A stretch of DNA of 64,000 bases from Collybiopsis luxurians FD-317 M1 (lineage: Eukaryota > Basidiomycota > Agaricomycetes > Agaricales > Omphalotaceae), in assembly GCA_000827265.1 (NCBI GenBank), contig KN834749.1:3252818-3316817 (forward strand), read 5' to 3'. Below, piece by piece: positions 21,454 through 33,167 of the stretch. The translations under genes were made by a program, and so were the position numbers. Every line of letters begins with the position of its first letter. Positions within the stretch are counted from its first letter, which is position 1. The notes under the pieces were generated by a model, which searched no databases, had not been told where the DNA came from, and saw nothing but the letters and a program-made list of their open reading frames with translations.

Positions 21454-23237
21454 ATGGCCGTGACTACTGTAAAGGCTGAAATGGGTGGGACGGTGATCGA
21501 CTGCTTGGTCTATGGTATGTTGAGCTCGTGGTTTCTATCAAAAATTTTGTTCATAGTCGTCTAGGACTGTATATCTCCGTCTTCGTTCGAGCCATGCATG
21601 TTCTTTTCCGCAGAAAGATATACGATACCACTTCAATCGCACTCATCTGCACCACCCTCTTCCTTTTCTGCATCATCACCGCTGTATGTTCTTATCTCCC
21701 CCTTCGCTCAGTATCTGTTCTCAATCACTTGTATCCTTTGCAGCACCTCGGACTGGACGTAGATCGTGCCTTTAGGGCATTCACAGACCACATTGATACC
21801 CCTAATTACGCCAAGGGTTACTACAATGTCCTCTCAGGTGCGGAAGCGCTAGCGAAGAACTCAGCCTATGTGACTATCACACTCATCGCGGACGCTTTCC
21901 TGGTATGTCACTTGGGCCTCTGCAGTTTCTTGTATCTATTTCATATCTACCTATCTGCTGTAGATTTTCCGCTGCTGGGCCGCCTTCGGTCGAAATATTC
22001 CCATGATTCTCATCCCTTCGGGGCTTTATGTCGGAAACTTGGGTCAGTAATATCTCCTTGAAGTTTGTTGCGTACAATATTCTCAACGAGCTCTTAGCAA
22101 CTGCATGTTGGGCTCTGGTGACTTTCAAGAAAGCCGAAGACCCGACGACCGGTGAAGTCGTCGTCGCAGAGGCAAGTATCAGCTGTTTTTTCTTCCCGTT
22201 GCTGTGAACCCCTCGCTCAATGGTCTCGACAGGTCATTTCTCGAGTCAAATACATGTATATCACTACTTTGTGCCTCAACTTGTATTGCAGTCGTACGTG
22301 CTTCTCCCGAGTTCATCCGGCCCTAAAAACACCCAATGATCAATATTTAGTGTCCATCGCTACTCGCATCTGGCTCGTCCAGAGGCAATCTACAGGTACC
22401 AGCGGACGCCTTTTGACGAATACTCTCACCATCGTCGTCGAATCTGGTCAGTGCCTTTTTTACTTTTTCCTCCTGAGCGAATCAATAACTCTGACCTTAT
22501 CGATGATCTATACAAACATAGCCGCGCTATATTCAGTATTTTTGATCATCCTAATCACGAGCGCCGCTCTCGAAAATCCGCTAATGTACGCTGTTCTCAA
22601 CCCGGTACGTGTTTTTGATTCCAATACATTCGTTTCTACCGGTATATGTGAAAAAAGTCTTCTGACGGCTTTTTCTCATCGGTAGATGCCTAGTATTGTT
22701 GTAAGTTGACCAGCGCCCACTGAGAAAATCTTGAGCGTTCCGCTGATCTTTGATTGGAATCCCAAAATTTGGTAACTCAGGGCTTCGTGGTAAGCATTCT
22801 CTTCCTGTTCTCTCCCCCTGTACCTAATTGTTCTCTTACGTTGATAACCAAAACTAACGCTTATTATTGTAATTCAGTTTTCATCAATCATCGTCAGAGT
22901 CGGTTCAGGACGCGGCTTTTCTACACGCAAAACCGCGGTTCATACCGGCGGAGGGGGTGCAGGAACAGGCGCCCGCTCGACATTTATCGAGTCTGTCATG
23001 CGATTCGGACGGCCTGCGGGCGAAGAGACGACCACAACGGCGTTTGGTCTTGATAGTACTACACCGACTGCTGCGTACGGACGCGGTGCCGGTGCTGGTG
23101 GTGGGGGGATGAACGTACATTTCCCCCCGGAGACTTCGCATGAGTCTGCTTCGGGGACGGGGAGGAGCTCGCCTGGCGGTAGGTCGGATAAGGATTTGGA
23201 GGGCGATAAGGAAAACGATCGTAAGGAGACAGTGTGA
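21454..23237 (+). CDS. Multi-pass membrane protein with microexons, paralogue 1
   Basis: Eleven exons joined by hand give 371 residues: 21454-21514, 21565-21683, 21744-21902, 21964-22042, 22098-22171, 22233-22293, 22351-22446, 22522-22604, 22686-22700, 22781-22789, 22878-23237. Exons 9 and 10 are only 15 and 9 nt (MPSIV and GFV). The intron after exon 5 starts with GC instead of GT. Hydrophobic segments include YISVFVRAMHVLF, IALICTTLFLFCIITA, YVTITLIADAFLIF, MILIPSGLYVGNLATACWALVTF, YMYITTLCLNLYC and YSVFLIILITSA, roughly seven passes. The C-terminal ~120 residues are Gly/Ser/Thr-rich and hydrophilic. It resembles a large group of agaricomycete integral membrane proteins of unknown role; a receptor or transporter function would be a guess. 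Confidence 0.82.
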
Positions 23238-24002
23238 GATCGCATACAGGCATTGGGAAGAAAAGTTGACTTGGTCGTTTTTACCTACCTCTGTTCTCCC
23301 ATGTCCCTTCCATTCCACGTTCCGCGGTGCAAAAAGCTCGAAAAGGCTACCTACGCATTTTGTTGCGCGTTATATATATACGTCGTTGGATATGTCTTCT
23401 TGCTCATTTATCCATCCGTACCAATTGTATTTAATATAATATCACTTCTATATACATCCTTACCTATGGGCTCACCAACTTTGGTTAGACTAGACGACTC
23501 TATTTTGCGTCGGCAATATCACTGAAATATGTTTGTCCGGAACAAATTGTATTCTACATCTAATCCGAGTCCAGTTCGATGTATGTACGCTGTGACCACG
23601 TCTTTTACTACTTACATCGAACCAGAAGTAGAGTATATGCGCTACTCTATTCCACTTCCCAAGTAAGCAACTTACTGCCGCATTTTCGTCCGGTATTCTC
23701 GCTTCTGAAGGCCATCTCCATGTACCCAAGGTGAACCGAGTCGTCTATGATGACGGAGATTCGCGGAGATTTAGGTTCAAGGCTAGTCGAGAAAAGGAAG
23801 AATGAATGCTGGTATAAGTACCGGTAGTCGATTACGACGTACCGATTTTGTTGAACAGCTGAAACTGCCCGACCACCGTGCTCTTATTAAGCTTGTCGAA
23901 TCTGGTATGCACTTTTGCGGTTACTTGCTTCAGCAGCAATTTAAGACTTGGAGCAATACTTGTGCTGAAACAAATAATCCTGCCGAGGAGGGTGACTGAC
24001 AA
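23238..24002. other. Intergenic between tandem membrane-protein genes
   Basis: Contains the 3' flank of paralogue 1. No gene was seen on either strand. Confidence 0.4.
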
Positions 24003-24368
24003 AGTAACTTGTAGAATTCGAACTCCGCTAACTTGGCCTTACAAAAGTAACATAAGTTACTTTCTCCCAAGTTACTTTGTGATGACAACATAACTTGATT
24101 AACTTGATTAACTTGTTCTACTCTCAAACAAGTTACTTTCAAGTAACTTACAGTTCGTCAAGAAAACCTAGGCCAATTTAAAAGAAAATGACATGTTAGC
24201 CAACTTTGCGGCCATTCAAACTTGAGCCGGTTGCCAGCCGGGCCCCAACAGGTCGTCGTAATTCCTATAGACTTGCAGCGAGCCGTGCGACTGGCAAAAC
24301 TATGTCATTTTAGAAAATTTGGCTTGACAAGCTGTAACTGAATTGAAAAAGTAACTTGACAAGTTACT
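24003..24368. mobile_element. Possible MITE with AGTAACTTGT ends
   Basis: The block starts with agtaacttgt at 24003 and ends with acaagttact at 24368, a 10-bp inverted repeat. Inside, the same word recurs several times in both orientations (near 24045, 24065, 24129 and 24141). It has no coding capacity and lies between the tandem paralogues. Target-site duplications could not be confirmed by eye. Confidence 0.45.
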
Positions 24369-24513
24369 CTGCTCACGATCTACTCGCCTCGCTCAGATTG
24401 ATGAACAGAGGAGCCCTCGAAGCCTAAACTTCTAGCTATTTCCATATAACGCGAGTCCTGATAGTCAAAGATCCAACTTTCCTCATCTTCTCTTTCCCAT
24501 TTGACTTTGAACA

Positions 24514-26268
24514 ATGGCTGTGACTACTGTGAAGGCTGAAATGGGAGGGACAGTGATAGACTGCTTGGTCTATGGTGCGCCGAACCTGTAGCTTCGCCTG
24601 TGATTTTTCTCATCGTCACCTAGGGCTGTATATCTCCGTCTTCGTTAGAGCGACCCAAGTTCTTTTCCGCCGACAGAAATACGGTACGACCTCGATCGCT
24701 CTCATTTGTACCACCCTCTCCCTTTTCTGCATCATTACTGTGGTATGTTATTAACTATTCCTCCTTATTATTTGTCTTTATCAATCTGTATGCTTTTTTA
24801 GCATCTCGCATTAGATGTAGATCGTGCCTTTAGGGCATTCACAGACCACACAGATACGCCTAATTATGCCAAAGGCTACTACAATGTCCTCTCAGGCGCA
24901 GAAGCACTGGCGAAGAACTCGGCGTATGTGACTATTACACTCATTGCAGACGCTTTCCTGGTATGTACCCTAGTTTCCGCACTGTTATTGCGTCTCCTTT
25001 ATCTCCACCTTTCCATTGTAGATTTTCCGTTGCTGGGCCGCGTTCGGTCGAAATGTTCCTATGGTTCTCATTCCCTCGGGACTTTATATTGGAAATCTGG
25101 GTCAGTAAGATTTCCTTAATGTTTGTCGCGCAGAAAACTCACTGAGCTCCTAGCAACTGCATGTTGGGCTCTGGTGACTTTTAAGAAAGCCGAAGACCCC
25201 ACCACCGGTGAAGTCGTCGTCGCAGAGGTATCTACGGTATTGCTAGCCATTTATGTTAGCCTCTTACTCGCCCGTTTTGACAGGTCATATCTCGAGTCAA
25301 GTACATGTACATCACCACTCTATGTCTCAACCTGTATTGTAGTCGTATGTGTCCTCTCTGAGGTCCATTTATTAATAGATTGCACTGAAAACCGCCCACC
25401 ATAAAGTGTCCATCGCTACTCGTATCTGGCTCGTCCAGAGGCAGTCTACCGCAGGCAGCGGACGTCTTTTGACGAATACCCTCACCATTGTCGTCGAATC
25501 TGGTTAGTCCCATTTTTCTCGTCAAAAGATTAATGACTTCAAGCTTAATTACCGTATACTATAGCTGCGTTATATTCAGTACTTTTGATCATTTTAATCA
25601 CTAGTGCCGCCCTTGAAAATCCGCTCATGTACGCTGTTCTCAATCCGGTGCGCTTTTCCTTGCTCAAAATTCTCTTCCGATTGGTGTACTTGAAGGATTC
25701 TGATGATATTTTCTTATCATTTCTTCTCGATTTGTTCATACAGATGCCTAGTGTAATTGTAAGTTGGTCCTTGAGGGACAAAACTAAACCTGAGCACTCC
25801 GCTAAATCATTGATTAAATTTTAAACTTAGGGCTTTGTCGTAAGCAATTCCTTCCCTTGGCCCAAGCATGCGTTGGATGATTTCAACCAGTTTTCGTCAA
25901 TTATTATCCGAATCGGAACAGGACGCGCTTTCTCCACACGCAAAACTGTAGCTCATTCCGGGGAAGATGCAGGCGCACACTCAACGTTTATCGAGTCTAT
26001 ACGATTCGGACGACCTGCGGGTGAGCAAACATTGACGACGATTTTTAGCATCGACAACAGTTTATACACGGCCGCGTACGACCGCGGTGTTGGGGGAGGT
26101 TCTGGTGCTAGTGGTGTTGGGGAGTTGAGTGTACATTTTCCTTCGCGTCAGGGGGATGGTTCGCATGGGTCTGCTGAAGCGACGGGGAGGAGTTCATCTG
26201 GGGGTGGATCGGATAACATTTTGGAGGGTGTGAGAAGGGAAGAAAAGGACAATAGAGATATGGTGTGA
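24514..26268 (+). CDS. Multi-pass membrane protein with microexons, paralogue 2
   Basis: The exon structure is identical to paralogue 1: 24514-24574, 24624-24742, 24802-24960, 25022-25100, 25154-25227, 25284-25344, 25407-25502, 25565-25647, 25744-25758, 25831-25839, 25891-26268, encoding 377 residues. Exon lengths match in exons 1-10, including the 15-nt and 9-nt microexons (MPSVI and GFV), and only the hydrophilic last exon differs. The intron after exon 5 has a normal GT donor, unlike its partner. The same membrane-segment pattern is present. Similarity extends about 100 bp upstream of the ATG, so promoter and gene were duplicated together. Function unknown. Confidence 0.82.
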
Positions 26269-26656
26269 GGCCCGATAAAACAAGTACAGGAAAAAGACTG
26301 ACGTTGGCTCGTGAGTTGAAGTGGTGAATCCAATCGCATCTCTTCCGTTGAATCCGTCTTCTCGCTTACTTATTTATTCATACCGGCTGTACGTATTTGG
26401 GTGTTTCGTGGGTGTTCCTCTACTTTTTATCCATATACTCAAGGGTCACTCTTGGGTATACTAGCTGTATATATTCTTTCAGAATAGATTTATATTTATA
26501 GACTGAAGCGGAAGTAAACGGTATACGGAGACGGCGAGGTAGTGCGTTGTGCAGTCCCCGAACCTGCCGTTGCTACCTAGAGACCGACCATGTAATAACT
26601 TTCTCTTTCCTTGCCACTCTCCATACGCAGTCCTCTTCTCGCTCGTGGTAAACAAC
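26269..26656. other. Short convergent intergenic region
   Basis: Lies between the 3' ends of the membrane-protein gene (plus) and the GGPP synthase gene (minus). No further gene seen. Confidence 0.5.
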
Positions 26657-28639
26657 TTACTTCACCCTCAACCGATCCAACAACTTTTCCAGCTTCACAT
26701 TCCCTCCCAGCACTTTCATCTCCTCTTCTATCCTACCTTGCAGCGCCCCAAGTACCTGCACTGTATACTCGAAAGACCTTGTGCGATTCTCCATGTACGA
26801 TAAAGCGCGTTTTTTGAGGGTAGGCGTTTTGGGCCGTTGACGGATGATGTCTGTGGGGTAGCTGTTTGAGCGAATAGCGAACGAAGAGAGAGTGACAAAT
26901 TCAAAGTACAGGACAGGACGAACCTAAAAGCTCCGTATTGGATTCATCAGCGCGTACAGCGTGTACCAGGGGGAATGAGAATTTCCCTTCTGTCAGGTCC
27001 TCGGCAAAACCTTTCGTTTCGCTATACTATATAACAACGATGGTGAGAATAAAACGTAAGAATCAAAGAATTTGAAATAAAAGAGGAGTGATGACTGGAG
27101 ATGAGGGACGATATCAAATGCCTAAACTGAATGACAACTGTATCTGGGGGTAATAAAAAGGGGAGGTCGGGAGAAGATGGTTGGCCAAGCAAGGGGCAAG
27201 AATCCCAAGGCCATCACGAATCATTTTTCGAAAGATTCAAAGAAGCGAATGATGTGAAGCGAAATTTAAAGAGGCCTGGGTGCATGTGTAATCGTCCCGA
27301 AAACTAAATCAATAATCGAGAGAACCAAGTCTGAGAAAAAGTTCCAAAGCAACAGACTTACAGTAGCATCTCGGAGATTACTCAAATCATCGCGAATTTG
27401 GTACATCACACCTATGAGATCCAAGAGCGGGATGTAGTTCCTACAATAGAGAAGACGAGTTTAGGGATGGTTTATAGTCAAGCCACATGCATTGCATAGG
27501 CCCGTCTGGAATCCATATATCACGAAGATCATTTGACAGGAACAAGCCAAGAATCGAAACGACAAATACACAAATAAGAGAGGGGGGAAAATACTTACAC
27601 GTCTGTTCGTTCCGTTGCACAGGCCATCATAAGCCTGATTAATATCCTGAACAAACTAGCTGTTTCTGAAAGCCGATGGGTAAGGAAGGGCAGTAATTTG
27701 GGTGGGAGAGAGAAAACGTACTATTCTTGATCATATCGATATATTCATCCTCCGTAGGACACTTGACGTGGTCCCGCGAAAGAATATCCATCCCTTGTCC
27801 TCTATGAGCGTTCAAAAGTTCCTCTACATTAAAAATGCGATGTTCCGATTCACATTCACACATCCGCACCGACCCGAGAGGCCTTTTTTCAAGATGGACG
27901 TGACTTACGAGTAATAATCTCCTCAGGCGCACTCCCCGGTTTGATGACCTGATTCCTTCGTTCCATCAGTCCCCGGAGGACCAATGCGTCCTGATATATC
28001 TTGATAACGACGTATGAAGCTGCGTTGACGGTTTGCGGGATGCCATAGACGTTGTTGGCGACTGCACAGTGTTACAACCATTGTGTTGGAATTCATTTAG
28101 AAAACGATGGTCGTTTGAAGGTACGTACGTACCAGGCCTTCCGCGTCTTAGTTCAGAGCCATCTTCAATATCGTCGAACCTTTACGTCCACCAGAAGAAA
28201 ACCAACAGTCAATCCGATAATTCCGTCTCTTTCCGAGTACTATCTATTATATATAGTGTACTCACAACAACGAATCATTCTGAATCGCAAACCCGATCCT
28301 AACAATCACTTCCAGTTGCTCGTCATCGACTTTGAGCCAATCGTTGAGACCGTTGGCCACGTGTCGGAGGATCTCTTTGCTTGGTCCCGAGGTTAGGTAG
28401 GTGAATGGTTCGAGGATGGCCTGTACGTAGAGCAGATCCCACAGCCCATGGTAAGAGGGGGTGGATGGATGGATGGATGGATAGGAAACGCGTCGCGATG
28501 TTGAATCAGATTATCGTACAGATACAAGGATAGGAAAGAATGTATCGAGATGAATGAATCGTACCTTTTCATTTTCCTCAGACCATGGTGAGGTATTTAA
28601 TGCTCTTTGTATGATTCTGGAGTAGTCTGCGTCTGCCAT
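26657..28639 (-). CDS. BTS1: Geranylgeranyl diphosphate synthase
   Basis: Nine exons on the minus strand: 28565-28639, 28266-28420, 28133-28179, 27909-28061, 27722-27823, 27599-27665, 27362-27440, 26924-27026 and 26657-26850. They give 324 residues, normal for fungal GGPP synthases, and total length is divisible by three. Key motifs are the first Asp-rich motif DDIED followed by SELRRGRP (exon 3), [15 protein letters not shown] and [20 protein letters not shown] (exons 5-6), and the second Asp-rich motif in [10 protein letters not shown] (exon 7). [16 protein letters not shown] block occurs in exon 8. The enzyme condenses farnesyl or dimethylallyl diphosphate with isopentenyl diphosphate to make the C20 donor for protein prenylation and diterpenoids. 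No terpene cyclase is adjacent, so a housekeeping role is likelier than a cluster-specific one. The symbol follows yeast. Confidence 0.94.
28459..28483 (-). repeat. (GGAT)n microsatellite in a GGPP synthase intron
   Basis: Five or more tandem copies of ggat lie inside the first intron of the GGPP synthase gene. Confidence 0.75.
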
Positions 28640-29137
28640 CTTGAATTCCCGTGTGCGCGTCAAGATTCAAAATCAAGTTCAAGTTGGGAGATTGGCGCCG
28701 GCGATGCCTTGAATGCAGAGCGCCTAAACCGTGAACGCGTGAACGTTTACACAGTACTTTCGAGGCAATTTCGAGTGACCAGTTTTTTTACATACACAGC
28801 ATTACTTTACACCTACATACATAGCCTATAGATCATAAGTGTCGACCAGGTTTCAGGGCAAGTAACAACAACAAAAATAGAGCAAAGAACAGAAAGGCAG
28901 TGTGGTAAGTAAGGATAAGGATAGGTGGTTCAGTGGATTTAAGTATATTCAAGATAGATCGTTCGTTTTCTGTTTTTTTTTTTTTTTCTTTACACATCCG
29001 GACGACGCGGCCGAGAAATCTCGAGCAAAGGGGAAGCGAGCGAAGCCGGGGAGAGAGAAGAGAGAAGCGTAGACACAATAACGAGTTTAAAAGAGTCCGG
29101 ACCAAGGGAAGAGAGGAGCAGTTATAGATTATTGTTA

Positions 29138-29986
29138 TTAGGCTTTGACTTTTTTCGCCTGCACCTCTTCCGAGGTATTATCGAGGTCGTTAATTGAGCG
29201 CTTCTTGGCACCGTTGCTGGTAGCAGACACAGGAACAGCATCGTCCCCCTCGTCGGCATCGGCAGTGGCGTCTTCTTCGTCCTCGTAAGGATCATCATCG
29301 CCCTCTTCAGCGCCTCCATCGCGGTCCTGAAAGTCGTCATCGTCTTCATCGTCGTCTTCTCCGTCCTCGTCTCCGTCGGCGGCGCCGTTTGATCCGTTGC
29401 GTGCGTTTTGCTGTTGTATGTTGGACGTGTCAAGTATGTTGGATGTTGTTTGAAGTGAATTTGATGATAAAGACAGTGTGTGTATACGTGGACAGAAATG
29501 GATGGGCGTGACGGATGAATAGAGTAGATGTGGTAAGTCAGTTGGATGGGTTGCATGAAGCTATAATAGGAAGGAAGGACGAACGTTTCCGAGTAAGAGG
29601 GCGGTCAAGCTTGCTTTGCTGGGGGGTGCCCCTTCTTCTTCGTCGTCTTCACCGTCTTCACCTTCGTCATACTTTTGGCCGTCCTGGATTGGACACAGGT
29701 GCAGTCATGGTTAGCCGGAGGAAAAGAACGTGAGAGTACAGCGCAAACAGAGGACAACAATGTCCGCAGAGAGAGGGGATTTCAAAGCGAGGAAACAAAT
29801 AGAGGATAGTGCCACGTCCGCGCAAAACCGAAGGAGCCCAACACTAACCTCATTGTCAAAGTCATCATAGTCATCGCTTTCCTCGCCTTCTTCGTCGACA
29901 GGCTCTGTAGCGACTTTTTTGATAGAGGGTTCCTTCCCGCTTATGATTTCCTCGACGTTTGTAGCTTTAGAAGGGACGTCGGACAT
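29138..29986 (-). CDS. Small acidic nuclear-type protein
   Basis: Three exons (29849-29986, 29585-29683, 29138-29410) give 169 residues. Runs of Asp and Glu fill the middle (EEGEESDDYDDFDNE, then EDGEDDEEEG and EDDDEDDDDF). The C-terminus has two basic patches, KKRS and KKVKA, as in a nuclear-localisation signal. A short hydrophobic stretch (SLTALLLGN) ends exon 2. The composition is that of acidic histone-binding or nuclear chaperone-like proteins, but I see no defined domain, so the function is not assigned. Both introns are GT-AG and phase 0. It is transcribed in the same direction as the GGPP synthase, about 500 bp upstream of it. Confidence 0.72.
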
Positions 29987-32480
29987 TTTTTAGTGTATAG
30001 CTGGTTAGCTGAGACTCGGTCGAAGTAGAGAGAAAGAGACTAGAGACGGGAAATTCGACTGTGTTGTTGCAGCAAAGGCCTGGGGTTGAAGTACCACCGA
30101 GAGTCCGTATGGGCTAGTAGACAGAAGAGAAGAGCTAGAGAGCAAGTACTGGCTGGAGCGAGAGTAAGAGCGCTGGGTGAACCGGGGGGCTAGGAAGGGT
30201 TGAATTCGTGTAATACGAAATCAACAGGCAAAGCAAGTTGGCGCCGACTCGTTTGGCTGTGCTGGCGCTACGTAACCGGCGCTCGCTCATTCTTTTTCAT
30301 TGAATGGCCCTACCTTTCGAAATTCGAAAGTATCATGGAATGGTGTAAACCTGAATGGATCATAGACATGCTGCTACTCGCTACCGAGATAGAACTGAAA
30401 ATATGGCCAGGGTTCGCAGAATTGAAGCTGACTCCCCGTCGGTGCAGGACCAAGTGCAGGACCGGTAACGTCAACGACAGGCAACGAAAGCCATGACCTT
30501 TGATGAAGAGAGAGAGGAGAGACTAAAGTCCAGTAGGATGTCGTGTACTGCGGTCCCAACTTCAGCTTGTTGCTCCGTTTATACTGTGTCGTTCATCGAG
30601 GAGTAAGAAAAAGAAAATTAGCGCCCGTCGACGGAGTTTTTTCCAATATCATCCCAGCCCGATATATCTGCTCCGCACCTCAACTTTGAATCATAAAGAA
30701 GCATTCTACAGTGGCCCCAAGATTTTCTGGAAAAAATCCTCAGTCGAATCGTGCATGCCACGGAGATTTGTTGGTATCGAAAACAATACACACTAAAATC
30801 TAGTAATACCAGAATTTGGGTATCTATAATTATACATGCTACTTACAATAATCTACAATCTACGCTCGAATGAGCCACATATTACCTCGATTTCTATAAT
30901 CTATTCATGTACGTCGTAACACACATCTAAACGCGAAACCTCGATAAATTATGAAACCTTACCCACTGATGTGGGTCAACAAGTCCCTTCACCATGAGAT
31001 AGTCATTGACGAACTGGTGCGTCGGAGAAGAAAAGGACACCACCGATGATCCATCCCTTTGATCGACTCCGCCAAACCCAAGACATCAATTGAGTACTCG
31101 TCGGTTCTAAGCATTCTGCAAAGCCAAGTTACGTTGCCAAGAATCGAGAAAGGGATGGTAAGTGGTGTGTCGATAACGGGGAATGACTTCCATTGGCCAA
31201 ACACAGGTATTTCCGATGGTAAATAAACCTCTGCTGTCTCGTCGCTAGTCCACTTCGTCAGCTTGCCTGTGGAGTGGACTCAATGAGGAGTTATTGAGCC
31301 AAGTTGCATTGGATCATTCATAACCTGAAAGTCGACATTGGGATAAGATGAAGACGCACGGGGTACACATTCTCATTAGGGGGACGACCAGGGTCTGGTC
31401 TACCAAATGCAATAATGCCTGATGGACCTAGAGAACTTCACCTTCATATTGATAAACTCTAGCAAAAACATCTTCATGAAGAAAGAGTGTAAATTCTCCA
31501 CACAGGTGAAAGATTAGGTCAAAGCTGCGAGCGTGTAGATGAGCAACCGACCTAAGCTGAATAAATCTATCTCAATACCGAGTCAACTGGTCAATCATTT
31601 TTCCTTCACGAAGCTATAATAAATTAGCAGCATTCATTCGTTCGAGCTAAACCTTGATGGATCAGAGGCGGGATGGATCACTGAGATAAACCCACTCACA
31701 AGGCTTGCTTTGTTCGCGGCATTCACCATATGACACTTATGAACAAGTTTCTTTTCTGGTAGTTGGATCGAAGCGATGTCAGCCGAAAAATTGTTCAATT
31801 ATCCTTATTTCTACCGCAGGGTAACGGTGACCGTCCACAGAGGTGTAGAAAGTGGATGTGGAAGACATTTACAACCATGTAGACCCTGGGGCATCAGCAA
31901 TTCCGACTAGGCTGGCTAGCCGTCTTATAGTTCCTGTAGAGTCGCGTTCGTGAATAGGCCGTCAACTTATGTCACATGATAGATTCCCACAGCGACAAAT
32001 TATCCGGCAAAGTCCAGAGTTGGTTCAGAGTTGTAGTTGTAGGCCGTGCTTGGGATGTATCTCGTATTTCCGTCCTTCGAGAGTCCAGACGACCTTGTGA
32101 AATGGCCGAAGGTTGCAGCTTTACCGACTATCACCACCTCCGCCCCTCTTCCGCGCAAGGCGTGCCTCCATCAGCAAGGCTCCAGTGGAAAATGTTTCTG
32201 TCGCCCGTCAACGACTTTTCAAATGTCTTCCAGTACCACCTCCATTGTAGATGGTCGAGGTGCGCCGCGTAAGTATCTAGCTCAAACACATGAACAAAAA
32301 ATCCCAAGCTACTCCAGCAGCGCAAATGGAAAAATTGACGCACCAATCGACTGTTTGTCCAGTTCTACACTCTGCTTGACCATGAAGTAAGGAATTTTCG
32401 ACAAAGTTGCCCAAGCGGTAAGGGTGGGGTGGTTTGGCCTGTCTCGTATTTCCATCCTTTGACTCGGGAGGGCTCAAACG
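29987..32480. other. Gene-poor stretch with one unexplained ORF
   Basis: No supported gene was found. On the minus strand around 30989-31260 an open frame reads ...PVFGQWKSFPVIDTPLTIPFSILGNV...DEYSIDVLGLAESIKGMDHRWCPFL... It looks protein-like in composition but I do not recognise it, and no clean splice partners or start were found. It may be a fragment of a decayed gene. A ctcgtatttcc(g/a)tcctt word occurs near 32062 and 32441. Confidence 0.35.
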
Positions 32481-32815
32481 ACGTCTGACTCGGAGAGTGA
32501 GTCATCGGGAAATGTTGGTTTCCTTCTCGAGTGGGCTAGCGATAGCCTATTAAGTAATCGCTTCCTTCTCCGCCGCCGCCTTGGTCTTCGCCTTCGTGAA
32601 AGCTGTCCGTCCCTCCACGACCGCCGCATCAAGCGGAAAATCAATATCGTTCGATGCTCTAGTTCAAGAGCTCGAAGACTGGATCATGGATGAATGTCAA
32701 TCTCATGCTCCCACTCCGAATTTTCGTCCCCGTCTCTGTTTAACTTTTTCTCCCCATCTCCGTCTGTCCCCGTCCCCGTCACCATCAGCCCGAGCCCCTC
32801 CTGAGGTCACAAGTA

Positions 32816-33000
32816 TCATAAAAATTGTCTGAATAAGGAATAAGCAAGGTCATCAAAGTCTTCATCATCATCCCGGGCATCTTCATCATCATCTTTATCT
32901 TCATCATTGTGGGTATCTTCATCTTCTTCATCTTCATTCTCTCCTTCATCCCCTTCACCTTCATCGCCTCAATTCCAATCTCCATATCCTTCCAAGTCCC
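32816..33000 (-). pseudogene. Possible relic of an acidic protein tail
   Basis: A minus-strand frame ending with a stop at 32816 encodes a strongly acidic run (GDEGEGDEGENEDEEDEDTH..., ending in DDLAYSLFRQFL). A stop codon lies directly upstream in the same frame and no start or splice site was found. It could be a decayed 3' exon or simply a (GAT/GAA)n-like simple repeat. Confidence 0.3.
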
Positions 33001-33167
33001 CGAGTCCCTGTTTTGTTGCGATCACATACAAATTAGAAGGGTCAAATTATAAGGCTGAGGGCTCAGACCGCTCAAAGGCCTAGTTGATATCATGATGATT
33101 CAAGTTATGTGGTATATTATCGACACTCGGTGCGCAGTGTAAGGGGGGTGTATATTGTATGTTGTTT

